NCBI GenBank assembly: GCA_017525915.1
Contig: JAFXSC010000011.1
Location: forward strand, 1-64,000
DNA length: 64,000 nucleotides
Origin: Ruminococcus sp.
GTDB lineage: Bacteria > Bacillota > Clostridia > Oscillospirales > Ruminococcaceae
Direction: 5' to 3'
Shown: piece after piece, positions 51,538-60,807 of the stretch
Layout: each line of letters opens with the position of its first letter
Position numbering within the stretch: position 1 is the stretch's first letter
Made by a program: the position numbers and the translations under genes
Notes under the pieces: model-generated
The model's database searches: none
Seen by the model: the letters and a program-made list of their open reading frames with translations, nothing else
Told to the model about the DNA's origin: nothing

Positions 51538-52266
51538 TCAATCATGCCGCTGTTCGTTATTGCTGAACATTTCGCAGAATCGTCCTGCAAATGCAGGCGG
51601 TTCTCCACCGCTATTCAGGTGGGAGATATCTCCGAAAGCTGAAACACGGAAGTACGCTATGCCTTCACGGCGTTCCTCTGTGCAAACGGTAGTTACCGAG
51701 GTAGGTGCAGCAATGAAGCCGTGCCAGAGCACCATAGGCGATATGCCGAGAAGATGTCCGAGCATCACACATTCAACTCCGAAATGGCAGAACAGCGCGA
51801 TTGTATCTTCATTGGGACGGACTGCGATATAGCAGTTTCCGGAACGATCATAGCCGTGCTTGGAAAGCAGTGTGTCCAGACCGTTCTGAACATAGGCAAT
51901 GCCGTTTTTCATATCTGCTTCGGACATCACTGGAACGTCAGTCCACTTGTCCTTGTCGTAGTATTCTGGAACAGCAGTCCAGTCCTGCGGCAGCATATCC
52001 CAAGCAATGCGGCGCTGACCGTCAGGACCAATAATAAGATTGCGGTCAAATTCATGCAGCCAGTCGAGAGTTTCTGCTGTCCGTCCGCATCTTTTCAAAG
52101 TATACTCAGCGGTCGCCTGCGCCCTGCCGAGAGGGGAGACATAATAAGCGGCAATATCCATTGGAGCTATTCGCTCAGCGAGCAATGCAGCTTCCTTATG
52201 ACCTTTTTCGGTTAGCGAGTCGATAGTGTAGTCAGGATCACCGTGCCTGATAATAAGCAGTTTCAT
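51538..52266 (-). CDS. Histidine phosphatase-family protein
   Basis: 242 aa. The catalytic RHG is in LLIIRHGDPDY (residues 7-9), the second histidine in IALFCHFGVECVMLG, and the arginine/Glu region in YVSPLGRAQATAEYTL. Broad-specificity phosphatase or phosphoglycerate-mutase fold. Last gene of a minus-strand row. Start ATG 52266; the ribosome site is weak (GAAAGG). Confidence 0.9.
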   Translation of the reverse strand: MKLLIIRHGDPDYTIDSLTEKGHKEAALLAERIAPMDIAAYYVSPLGRAQATAEYTLKRCGRTAETLDWLHEFDRNLIIGPDGQRRIAWDMLPQDWTAVPEYYDKDKWTDVPVMSEADMKNGIAYVQNGLDTLLSKHGYDRSGNCYIAVRPNEDTIALFCHFGVECVMLGHLLGISPMVLWHGFIAAPTSVTTVCTEERREGIAYFRVSAFGDISHLNSGGEPPAFAGRFCEMFSNNEQRHD

Positions 52267-52286
52267 ATTTTTGTGCCTTTCTGGAT

Positions 52287-53129
52287 TTACTTTTCTTCGA
52301 TAAACATTCCCGTCAGTTTCGGAACATTGAAGCGTGAGGTGAAAAGGTCGCATTTGCAGAGAAATTCGTAAAAAACGTGCCTCCCAAGTCCGGACATCGA
52401 TTCATAATTCCCCTGACCTTTGGCGAGTATAACGTCGGAATTATCGAGAACTTCTTTTGCATATTCGGGCAGCATTTCGCAGATAGTTCCAGCGATCGCT
52501 TCACCGTTGGAGACTATCTCGGCAACAGTATCAAGTCCGACATAGTTTGCGTCTTCGACGGTCGCATCGTTAAGAACTTCTCCGCCCCGAACCATAGCTC
52601 TTACAGTCAGCTGCGGAAATCTCTTTTGCAGCTGTTCGAGCAAAAGCTTGTCGAGAACTATCTCTCCGCAGTTGTCGCATATCAGAAGAAAAGTACCAGC
52701 GCCGCAGCACTCCCGGAGAAATGCTTCGTAAGTCCTGCGGTCATCTTCACGCATTTCAGTATTCCTGAACAGCGCAAGGAACTCGTCACTGTTAATGCTG
52801 CTCATAGCTCCGAAGTCGATATAATTGCCTATTCTTGCCATTATCAGCGCCTTCGCAAGAGGATCTTCCGCGGAGTTTATTTCGCGGCGAAGGCTGTCCT
52901 CCATAGAAAGCACAAGGTCATTGTACTGCTTCTTAATTGCGCTGTAATCTGCCGTTTCACCGAAATATTTCATATGTACCTTGTTGAAAAGATAGACCAT
53001 ATACGGACTTGTATCTGTTTCTTTCCGGTTGTCGAGAAGGCGTTTTACTTCTGTAAGATACCCGATGTTATCTGTTTTATTCTTCTGGCGCTCATACAAA
53101 CATTCAGCGCAGCTTTGTGGAATTCGCAT
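52287..53129 (-). CDS. DUF89 damage-control phosphatase-like protein
   Basis: 280 aa. Family features: the N-terminal cysteines PQSCAECLYER, then CDNCGEIVLDKLL (metal-binding Asp/Asn), VRGGEVLNDATVEDA and DVILAKGQGNYE. DUF89 enzymes remove phosphate from damaged or unwanted sugar-phosphates. ATG 53129 follows AAGAGG. Confidence 0.9.
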   Translation of the reverse strand: MRIPQSCAECLYERQKNKTDNIGYLTEVKRLLDNRKETDTSPYMVYLFNKVHMKYFGETADYSAIKKQYNDLVLSMEDSLRREINSAEDPLAKALIMARIGNYIDFGAMSSINSDEFLALFRNTEMREDDRRTYEAFLRECCGAGTFLLICDNCGEIVLDKLLLEQLQKRFPQLTVRAMVRGGEVLNDATVEDANYVGLDTVAEIVSNGEAIAGTICEMLPEYAKEVLDNSDVILAKGQGNYESMSGLGRHVFYEFLCKCDLFTSRFNVPKLTGMFIEEK

Positions 53130-53147
53130 TTTATACCTCTTCATGTG

Positions 53148-53885
53148 TTATTCTTTCATAATAATGTACGCAAGATTCTGTTTGCCCCTGTCGCCGCGCC
53201 TGTATGAGTAATATGTTGTATCATGGCAGGTGCAGCCACTCGCGGCGCATATGTTTTTACAGGAAATACCCTCGGATGTCAGTTTCAGACGTATTGCCTG
53301 AGTAAGATTGAGATACAAACGTCCTTCACGCTGCTGAAATACACGTTCAAGTTCTTCTGGTGCAAAAACTTTGGCGTACTCATCACGGACTTCCTCGCCG
53401 ACTTCATAGCAATCTGCACAGATATGAGGTCCTATAATTATTTGTATATCTGAAGGAACGGCTCCCAACTTTTTCATCCGCTCAACAGCATTGTGTATCA
53501 GCATTCCCGCCGCCGACCTCCAGCCGCAGTGAAGTAGTCCGATAACCTCAGCCTTTTCATCGACAAGATAAACCGGAACGCAGTCAGCGGCAATAATGCT
53601 CAGAACCAAGCCTTTTTCAGCAGTGATAAGTCCGTCAACTTTTCTGAGATCGTTGTCCTTGATAACACCGGAACCGCCGTGTTCAGAGCCGACTATTTCG
53701 ACTTTGTCTCCGCCTGCCTGATAGGGACGGATAAAGCGTGAGAGCGGCATTTCAAGCTTTTTACTGAGTGCAGTATAATCGTTTGTCGGCGGATCAGAGG
53801 GTTCGTTCCTCGACCAGATCCCTTCTTTTCCGGACGTAAAGCCTGCAAGCGCAAAGTCGCTGTCGATCATCGTTATTTCCTTCAT
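53148..53885 (-). CDS. pgeF: PgeF/YfiH-family polyphenol oxidase-like protein
   Basis: 245 aa. The zinc-binding residues are in VGSEHGGSG, AADCVPVYL and LLHCGWRSAAGML, and GPHICADCYEVGEEV is conserved. Some members act as purine-nucleoside-processing or peptidoglycan-editing enzymes. Its start overlaps the upstream phosphatase stop by 4 nt. Confidence 0.9.
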   Translation of the reverse strand: MKEITMIDSDFALAGFTSGKEGIWSRNEPSDPPTNDYTALSKKLEMPLSRFIRPYQAGGDKVEIVGSEHGGSGVIKDNDLRKVDGLITAEKGLVLSIIAADCVPVYLVDEKAEVIGLLHCGWRSAAGMLIHNAVERMKKLGAVPSDIQIIIGPHICADCYEVGEEVRDEYAKVFAPEELERVFQQREGRLYLNLTQAIRLKLTSEGISCKNICAASGCTCHDTTYYSYRRGDRGKQNLAYIIMKE

Positions 53886-54340
53886 AATTGCTCAATAAGG
53901 TAATTGAGAAGCCCCTTGCAGCCTTCTTCGATATTGGCGTAAGCTTTACCGAAATCCCGGGTATACCACGGGTCTGAAACGTCATCGCTCCTGCCTGTAA
54001 ATGCGAGGAGCTTGTATATCTTCCCATCTTTGTCGCTGCCGAAAATGCGGTTCATATTGCGGATATTGGCAGTATCCATTCCAATGAAATAGTCGTATTT
54101 ATCGTAGTCGGACTTTTTAAGCTGAACTGCATACTTTCCTGCACAGCCTATGCCGTGCTTTGCAAGCTCAGATTTTGCAGGAGGATAGACGGAATTGCCA
54201 ATCTCCTCCGTGCTTGTCGCACTTGAAGTAATGTAAAAGTCATTGGAATAGCCTGCGTCTGACGCCAGCTTTTTCATTACAAACTCAGCAATCGGTGACC
54301 TGCAAATATTGCCGTGGCAAACAAACATAACTCTTATCAT
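53882..54340 (-). CDS. Low-molecular-weight protein tyrosine phosphatase
   Basis: 152 aa. The P-loop is VCHGNICRSP (CX5R with a following Ser) at residues 7-16, and the general acid region is VSDPWYTRDF. Intact and of normal length. Coupled to pgeF. Confidence 0.95.
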   Translation of the reverse strand: MIRVMFVCHGNICRSPIAEFVMKKLASDAGYSNDFYITSSATSTEEIGNSVYPPAKSELAKHGIGCAGKYAVQLKKSDYDKYDYFIGMDTANIRNMNRIFGSDKDGKIYKLLAFTGRSDDVSDPWYTRDFGKAYANIEEGCKGLLNYLIEQL

Positions 54341-54363
54341 ACGTTTTTACCTCTAATTATTCA

Positions 54364-54816
54364 TCACTTGGAAACAGCCCATCTCGGTCCTTCTGCGCCG
54401 ATTACTCCATTGAGGGCAAATCCGCATTTCTCAAGCACTCTTTTTGATGCAGCATTGTCTGAATCGGTCTCCGCTTCCACTGCAGTGACCTCCGGATGCG
54501 CAAACGCCCATTCCAATACTGCCTTGACTGCTTCGGTCGCATAACCGTTGTTCTGATATTCTTCATTGATACCGTATCCGATCTCTGCAACGCCGTCCGC
54601 AGAAAGTCCCTTGAAGCAGAGTTCACCGATATGTGCGCCGTCTTTCAGTTCGATCATCCAGATCGCATACCACTCCCACTGGTCGGGATGCTCCAGACAG
54701 CCGTTCAGCATTTCTGTGTAAGCAGCTTTCAGGACATCAACAGTCTGCGCTTCAATGAACTGTTCCATGATATCCTGAGATGCAGCATAGATTTTCAGCC
54801 TTCTTGTTTCGAGCAT
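54364..54816 (-). CDS. GNAT acetyltransferase (RimJ/RimL type)
   Basis: 150 aa. LKDGAHIGELCFKG, then EIGYGINEEYQNNGYATEAVKAVLEWAF (acetyl-CoA site Q-N-N-G-Y-A) and NAASKRVLEKCGF are classic features. Confidence 0.93.
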   Translation of the reverse strand: MLETRRLKIYAASQDIMEQFIEAQTVDVLKAAYTEMLNGCLEHPDQWEWYAIWMIELKDGAHIGELCFKGLSADGVAEIGYGINEEYQNNGYATEAVKAVLEWAFAHPEVTAVEAETDSDNAASKRVLEKCGFALNGVIGAEGPRWAVSK

Positions 54817-54838
54817 TGAGTTCTCCTTTTTTCAGGCT

Positions 54839-55357
54839 TTATTCTGCCCAGTAAACGTAGTTTTCTTTGCGCGGCGAGACAGCAGGTTCTTCACAGTCAG
54901 CATATCCAAGAATACAGTGACCTATTCCTTCGTAGTCTCCGTTGATACCGAGACTTTTGAGCAGTTCCTTACCTTCCTCAGACGCGAATTCCTCCTTTGC
55001 ACGGTGTATCCAGCAGCTTGAAATGTCGTAAGCATGGGCGGCATTCATAAGGTTGCCCATGACAAGGCTTCCGTCGTACAGGTATGTGGGAAACTCTTTA
55101 TTTGCAAGCACGATCAGTACGACCGGAGCGTTGTAGAAAGGGTCGGTATCAACTCCCATTATTCTTGCATTCAGCGCAGAAAGGCGGTCGCGTATCTCTT
55201 TGTTTGTAACGGCAATAATTACAGGGGACTGCCTGTTCATTCCTGTAGGAGCATAGGTTCCGGCTTCGATTATCTTCCCGATAATATCCTTTGGAATCAT
55301 ATCAGATCTGAATTTCCTGATACTTCTTCTTGTAAGCATATTTGTGATAGCGTCCAT
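54839..55357 (-). CDS. Nitroreductase-family flavoprotein
   Basis: 172 aa. RRSIRKFRSDMI at the N-terminus, GTYAPTGMNRQSP (FMN binding) and a C-terminal LGYADCEEP are typical. ATG 55357 follows GAGGAGG. A TGATATAAT -10 box is seen near 55465, so the leader is about 100 nt long and contains a GCGAG/CTCGC hairpin. Confidence 0.92.
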   Translation of the reverse strand: MDAITNMLTRRSIRKFRSDMIPKDIIGKIIEAGTYAPTGMNRQSPVIIAVTNKEIRDRLSALNARIMGVDTDPFYNAPVVLIVLANKEFPTYLYDGSLVMGNLMNAAHAYDISSCWIHRAKEEFASEEGKELLKSLGINGDYEGIGHCILGYADCEEPAVSPRKENYVYWAE

Positions 55358-55474
55358 GTTTTTCCTCCTCAGAGTTTATTGATAATTATTCGGCGCGAGA
55401 TGCCTCGCTCGTTTTTTGATAACTGCTTTCATTTTCAAGTTCCAATATCGATCAAAATTATTATATCACTTTTC

Positions 55475-55510
55475 AGAGGTGTTGTAAATGCCTTTGCGTT
55501 GTGCTATAAT
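55475..55510 (+). promoter_or_regulatory. Promoter of the crcB gene
   Basis: TTGTAA, 17 nt, TATAAT. No fluoride-riboswitch motif is recognisable in the short leader. Confidence 0.55.
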
Positions 55511-55538
55511 AGAAAAAATATAATGAGTGGGTGATAGT

Positions 55539-55912
55539 ATGAAGGATTGTCTGATAGTCGCTGCCGGCGGTGCGATAGGTGCTGTTTGCAGATTCCTGAT
55601 AGGAAAGCTTCCGATAGGCAGCAGTGACGATTCCCGATAAAGACTTATATTGTCAATATACTTGGTTGTTTTCTGATCGGACTTGTTTCTGCACTTGCAT
55701 TGAAACAGTTTTCGGATTCACCGAGGCTTGTTCTTTTCCTTAAAATCGGAATCTGCGGCGGCTTTACCACTTTCTCATCCTTTGCTCTTGAAACAGGCGG
55801 ACTGTTGGAAAAGGGCTCATATATTACAGCTGCCTCGTATGTCATATTGAGTGTTACGGCAGGTGTTGCAGCAATGTTTGCGGCACAGTTACTTGCCGAT
55901 AAATTATTCTGA
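55539..55912 (+). pseudogene. crcB: Fluoride channel CrcB with a one-base frameshift
   Basis: ATG 55539 starts MKDCLIVAAGGAIGAVCRFLIG, which stops early at about 55640. The next frame continues FPIKTYIVNILGCFLIGLVSAL and GICGGFTTFSSFALETG, the CrcB/Fluc core, to 55912. One T missing near 55630 would restore the reading frame. It is either inactive here or a sequence error. Confidence 0.8.
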
Positions 55913-55937
55913 TCAATTGAGAAGCGGTGTTGGAATT

Positions 55938-56138
55938 ATGAGAATACTGAATATACACGGATTCATGGGCGAAGCCGACAACAAGAATTACAAGGCACTG
56001 TGTGGAATTATATCTCCTGAGGGTATTATTTTTCCGCAGATAAATTACAAGGGAACTGCACCCTCTGAGCTTCTTGAACTGCTTTCTGCTATCTTCGTCA
56101 TTGTATATATATGTGATTTGGGACAATGGAAAACCTGA
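55938..56138 (+). pseudogene. Truncated alpha/beta-hydrolase gene (YqiA/RBBP9-like start)
   Basis: MRILNIHGFMGEADNKNYKAL is the start of a small serine-hydrolase-like family of about 180 aa, but similarity stops after some 50 codons and the frame ends at 56138. It appears cut by a rearrangement; a fragment of an island gene follows directly. Confidence 0.6.
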
Positions 56139-56224
56139 AAAAACATAAACAGGATATTCATATAGTTATATTCTATGAATTTGATTATGAATAGTGTAAA
56201 GTTGGATTATTGTACTTGTTCTTA

Positions 56225-56325
56225 CCTTATCATCAAGAGAGCGGCAGGCCGACTGCGATATAAGTATGCACTCTACTGCTGGAGGGATTTCTTTTCTCTC
56301 CAGCATTTTTCTCAGAGTTCTGACA
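56225..56325 (-). pseudogene. Remnant of a gene like that at 6318-7190
   Basis: The minus strand encodes TLRKMLERKEIPPAVECIL and LISQSACRSLDDKVR, nearly the same as TLRKMMEGKELSPAVECIL and LISQSTCRSLDDKIK in the protein at 6318-7190. No start or further homologous sequence is present. It lies 13 kb outside the right edge of the island. Confidence 0.75.
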
Positions 56326-56495
56326 ATCAAGTATTCATACAGCAACAGGCAGTCTCGTGCCGCCTGTTTGCATATTGATACTTTTAGCTGTTTAGTTGAC
56401 GCACGCAGTTGCATTCGTAAGGAATATGTGTTAGAATAGGTATATACATCATACTTGAATAGGAAGCTCCTATTGCAATGTAAGGAAGTGATAGC

Positions 56496-59400
56496 TTGAA
56501 AAAATCATTATTGAAAAGACTGTTCTCTGCGGCAACAGCTGCTGCACTTGTAATACCCGTGTGTGCGGAAGCTTTTCCGGCATTTGTTGAATTGAATGTA
56601 CCGGCAGCTGCAAGCTATGCAGACAGCAGTATTATTGATGTTATGGTAAGACTGAAGGGCGATCCCGTACTTGCCGCTCCTGAGGCACAAGGTCAGGGAA
56701 CAGGATTTATTGATACAGAGCTTGCACATTCAGCCGAAGCTGATCTCCGTGAAACTCAAGACGCAGCAGAGGAGCATATACGCCGGCTGTACCCTGAGCT
56801 TGAGATACAGCGCCGCTTTACACTGACCGCAAACGGATTCATATGCGCTCTTCCGGATTCACTCATCAGCATAATAAGAAGCGACCCGCTCGTTGAAAGC
56901 ATAACAGAGGTACACCGCGATATAGTTCCTGTACCGCAGCTTACGGCTGCTAAGGAAGCCTGCGGTATCACGGAATTCTGCAATAACACCGGCTGTACCG
57001 GTGAGGGCGAAGTCATTGCGATACTTGATACAGAATTTGATGTAACTAATGATATGTTCGCAGCGATCACCGACAAAAGCGTAAAGATAAACAAGGATAC
57101 TGTCGTCGGAATAAACAGCAATAGCGGCTTTTCATCTGATGTGGATACCGACGAAGTCTATATCAGCAGCAAGATACCATTTGCATACGATTACAGCGAC
57201 AATACACCTTATACCCTGTCCTCACGCAGCAACTACCACGGCACACACGTCAGCGGAATTGCAGCCGGTGACCGTGTTATAAACGCAGAGGGAAATGAAA
57301 TATCCGGTATCGCTCCGGACGCGCAGCTCCTGATGATGAAAGTGTACGGAAACAGGTATGACAATGATGAAGGAGTTTTTGAGGTCTCGGATGCAGCTAT
57401 TGCAGCCGCGATCGAAGATGCTGTGAAACTGAAAGCTGACGTAATAAATATGAGCTTCGGACGTGTATATGAGAACTACGACAGCCTTGTCTACGCTGAT
57501 TCAATAGCCGCTGCCGAAAACGCAGGTATAATTATCTGTGCCTCTGCCGGAAACAATGCAAACGATCACTCAGGCTTGGGTACACGGATAACAGTTGATA
57601 ACGTGGATACCGGCAGCATCAACGAGCCTTCAGTATTTCCGCAGGTATTATCGGTGGCGTCCGCAAGTATTACATCATCTTCCCCGGACACTGCCGGCGG
57701 AAGCATTCAGATAAGCTCATTCAGCTCATACGGTGTAGGAACATCTCTTGACATCAAGCCTGAGATCATGGGTATCGGCGGAAATATCGAGTCGGCTGCT
57801 TACGGTAACACCTTCGAGAAAAGATCCGGAACTTCAATGGCTTCCGCATACATAGCAGGCTGTGCGGCTGTCTATGACCAGTATGTGAAAAAGCAGGAGC
57901 CTGCTCTGGCTGGCAGTAGCCCTCAGTATATAAAGAACATACTTATGAATTCAGCTGTTCCCGTCTCGGAAAACGGTATATATCTGAGCCCGAGACGTCA
58001 GGGAGCAGGACTTGCCGCACTTGACATGGCAGTCAATGATAAAGTCGTTATGACCGGCGCTTCGGGGAAAGCTGATATTGAGCTGCGTGACGGACTTGGT
58101 GAGGAGTTCAGTTTTGAGCTGAATATCACCAATATCAGCTCAGAAGATGTCACTTTCCCTGCCGCTTCTGTTGCACTGTCAACTGACGGATACGAATATG
58201 ATGAAAAGACGGAAAAAACTTTCATTTCCGGACAGACTGCACTTGCCTCGGAAAATGACCTTGGCAGTGATATCAGCGTCCCGGCAGGGACTGCCGTTAC
58301 CAGAACTGTTAATGTCAAGCTTGACACCGCGCAGCTTGAAACGCTCGCATCAGTGTTCACGCGCGGTTTCTTCGTTGAGGGTTATGTTACACTTTCCGGT
58401 GCTGAAAACTGCTGTGACATATCCATTCCTCTGCTCGGCTTCTGCGGAGACTGGTGTATGGTGCCGACCATTGACACGGACAGGTACCCTGTCATACCTA
58501 AAGTGACCGTTGGCGACAGTGAGATGCGCTCTGATATCAGCTTTGCGAAGGCAGCTGCGATGATGGAGAGGATCGTTGCCGGTGATGATAATCTGATCTC
58601 ACTTTCCCCCGAAAAAACGGAAACATTTCCCGATAAACCTGATCTTTCATCAGAACAGCAGCAGGGATTCAACAGCCTGGCTGACGGTAAGATATACCTT
58701 TCTCCGAACAATGACCGGTTCGGTGACTTTGCCGGCTGCTATTACGTCCCCTCACGCGAAGCAACATTTACGGGCATTGACCTTTACGACAGTCAGGGCG
58801 GGCTTATGTACAGCTCTGGCAAGGGAAGACGCAACAGCTTCGATACTCAGCTTGCACTTCTGCCTGATAGGGCATATTCGCTTCCTGACGGCTCTTACAA
58901 GGGCAGGATAGATTCATACATCAACTATGGGAGCGGCGCCGATAAAAAGCAGAGCTGTCCCGTTGACGTTGTTATCGACACAACAGCGCCAAGGGTCACA
59001 TACGAAACTGTCAATGAAAATGGAAAGAAACTCCTGAAGCTGACTGCTGCTGACAATGCCATTGACGGTATATATATCTTTGGCATGAAGTCAGGGAATA
59101 CTGAAAAAAGCAGTCTGGCGTGCTTCAATGCGCTTGTTCTGGCAGAAAAAATGCTCTCATATGATAATCTTCCAAAAACTAAAAAGAGCATAATGTCAAA
59201 CTATTATATCGAGCCGTCAGATAATGGATTGTCCGATTTCCAGAAAGCACTAACAGGCAATGTCAAGCCCCGGGATTACTACAACTTCTGCGATATTATC
59301 CCTGTCGAGCCTGACGAAAACGGTACTATTTCGCTGACATACGATGTCACCGAACTTGGAGAATACAGCGTAACAGTCACAGACCGCGCGTACAATGAAA

Positions 59401-60551
59401 CGGTCATACACTCAGAAGCTCCTGTGCTCACTGAATTCAAACAGGGCGTGTGGAGATGCACCAGTGATGATGACACCTGCTACTATGAATTCGGCGAGGA
59501 CGGTGAAATGGCGGTTATGTTTCCGGAAAGCAGAGAATTATACCGCAGCAAATACTCTATAAACGGCGATGAGGTCACAATTGAACAGACAGATTTTCTT
59601 ATCCATTCTGTTGGAAAAATAAAATGGAGCAGTCCGGACAGAGCAATTATCTGCTGGGATTACGACAACATTTTCAGGGAGATGCGCTTCATTCAGAAAT
59701 GTTCAATCCTCGATTTCCCGTTCTATACCAATGAGGAACTGTGTGAGCTTGCTAAGAGGTATTATTTATACAAGTATAATAAAACACCTGCCGATGCGTA
59801 TATGACCGCATACAGTAACAATTTGCAAGTATATGTGCGTGACGAGACCGGAGCGGTACTCGATACATATACTGTTGACCGCGAAACAGGCGTAGGCACC
59901 GACAGAAGCGGTAAATCTGTTGATCTTAAAGAAGGCTTCTATTTTGTAACTGATGCCGTCTGGAGCGGCGTGTCTCTCATGCCTGATCTGAATATGCGGC
60001 GATATTTCAAATTCACCGAGATAGACGAGCACGGCTACGGTAAGGGCGTTTATGCCTATGCGTCTGACGGTATTGAGCACGAATTCGAGTGTTTCATCGG
60101 AGGAAGTAAAATAATCGTATTCTCATTCGATCCCTATGAAGAGGAGGGCAAGTCTTACACCACTGCCGAGCTCAGACCCGTGTCACCGTACACTGTCTTT
60201 CTTGATTGGGTCAACGGTTACAGTGAAGAGCTGACCTTACACCCGTATTATACAGAGATAAGTGAGATGATGGAAGCTTACAATGAAAACCTCAGGCTTG
60301 GAGATGTAAACTCAGACGGTATAATCAATGCTATCGATGCATCAAAAATACTCGCCCGTGCTGCTGAGCTTTCATCAGATGATGCTGAGGCAAGTGACAG
60401 CGACTTCCTGACCTGTGATATAAACGGCGACGGACGCATAACAGCCGTTGACGCATCACTGCTTCTTGTATACTGCGCTGATCTCGCGGATGATCCTGAA
60501 CTGACACTAAAAGATTTCCTCGAAAGAAAGGTAACTATTCAATCCCGCTGA
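56496..60551 (+). CDS. Secreted S8 subtilisin-like protease with C-terminal dockerin
   Basis: 1351 aa. Signal peptide (LLKRLFSAATAAALVIPVCAEA), then a propeptide-like region. The S8 catalytic domain has Asp178 (IAILDTEFDV), His248 (YHGTHVSGIAAG) and Ser447 (RSGTSMASAYIAG), with Asn in SAGNNAND. Fn3-like and beta-rich modules follow. A type I dockerin ends the protein (about 1268-1345), with two calcium loops, GDVNSDGIINAIDAS and CDINGDGRITAVDAS. Start is TTG 56496, supported by AAGGAAGTGA. The dockerin suggests attachment to a cellulosome-type scaffold. Confidence 0.95.
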   Translation: MKKSLLKRLFSAATAAALVIPVCAEAFPAFVELNVPAAASYADSSIIDVMVRLKGDPVLAAPEAQGQGTGFIDTELAHSAEADLRETQDAAEEHIRRLYPELEIQRRFTLTANGFICALPDSLISIIRSDPLVESITEVHRDIVPVPQLTAAKEACGITEFCNNTGCTGEGEVIAILDTEFDVTNDMFAAITDKSVKINKDTVVGINSNSGFSSDVDTDEVYISSKIPFAYDYSDNTPYTLSSRSNYHGTHVSGIAAGDRVINAEGNEISGIAPDAQLLMMKVYGNRYDNDEGVFEVSDAAIAAAIEDAVKLKADVINMSFGRVYENYDSLVYADSIAAAENAGIIICASAGNNANDHSGLGTRITVDNVDTGSINEPSVFPQVLSVASASITSSSPDTAGGSIQISSFSSYGVGTSLDIKPEIMGIGGNIESAAYGNTFEKRSGTSMASAYIAGCAAVYDQYVKKQEPALAGSSPQYIKNILMNSAVPVSENGIYLSPRRQGAGLAALDMAVNDKVVMTGASGKADIELRDGLGEEFSFELNITNISSEDVTFPAASVALSTDGYEYDEKTEKTFISGQTALASENDLGSDISVPAGTAVTRTVNVKLDTAQLETLASVFTRGFFVEGYVTLSGAENCCDISIPLLGFCGDWCMVPTIDTDRYPVIPKVTVGDSEMRSDISFAKAAAMMERIVAGDDNLISLSPEKTETFPDKPDLSSEQQQGFNSLADGKIYLSPNNDRFGDFAGCYYVPSREATFTGIDLYDSQGGLMYSSGKGRRNSFDTQLALLPDRAYSLPDGSYKGRIDSYINYGSGADKKQSCPVDVVIDTTAPRVTYETVNENGKKLLKLTAADNAIDGIYIFGMKSGNTEKSSLACFNALVLAEKMLSYDNLPKTKKSIMSNYYIEPSDNGLSDFQKALTGNVKPRDYYNFCDIIPVEPDENGTISLTYDVTELGEYSVTVTDRAYNETVIHSEAPVLTEFKQGVWRCTSDDDTCYYEFGEDGEMAVMFPESRELYRSKYSINGDEVTIEQTDFLIHSVGKIKWSSPDRAIICWDYDNIFREMRFIQKCSILDFPFYTNEELCELAKRYYLYKYNKTPADAYMTAYSNNLQVYVRDETGAVLDTYTVDRETGVGTDRSGKSVDLKEGFYFVTDAVWSGVSLMPDLNMRRYFKFTEIDEHGYGKGVYAYASDGIEHEFECFIGGSKIIVFSFDPYEEEGKSYTTAELRPVSPYTVFLDWVNGYSEELTLHPYYTEISEMMEAYNENLRLGDVNSDGIINAIDASKILARAAELSSDDAEASDSDFLTCDINGDGRITAVDASLLLVYCADLADDPELTLKDFLERKVTIQSR

Positions 60552-60625
60552 TAATTCCGCAGAGTTGATAGTGAGTAGATCCCGGATTCTGTGTAAACGA
60601 CAAATATTGCAATAGAAAAGCGTAT

Positions 60626-60660
60626 GATGAGACCGATTGTGAAAGCAGTCGGTCTCATCT
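60626..60660 (+). terminator. Hairpin after the protease gene
   Basis: GATGAGACCGA with TCGGTCTCATC, 12-nt loop; there is no T-run. Confidence 0.5.
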
Positions 60661-60747
60661 GCGTATTAGCACATGATTATTTGATTGCCATGCCTGCCTT
60701 CGCGTGACGTTCAGCATCAGCCGGTTTATGCAAACTGACCGATAATA

Positions 60748-60776
60748 TTGACAATCTTTGCTATATAGTATATAAT
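60748..60776 (+). promoter_or_regulatory. Promoter of the GH43 gene
   Basis: TTGACA (60748-60753), 17 nt, TATAAT (60771-60776), canonical. Confidence 0.85.
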
Positions 60777-60807
60777 ATCTGTAACGAATTCAAAAAGGGA
60801 GGTCTGT

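Noticed and set aside
55480-55540. Fluoride riboswitch before crcB
   Set aside because: The leader is too short and lacks the conserved GGCGATGG-type core.
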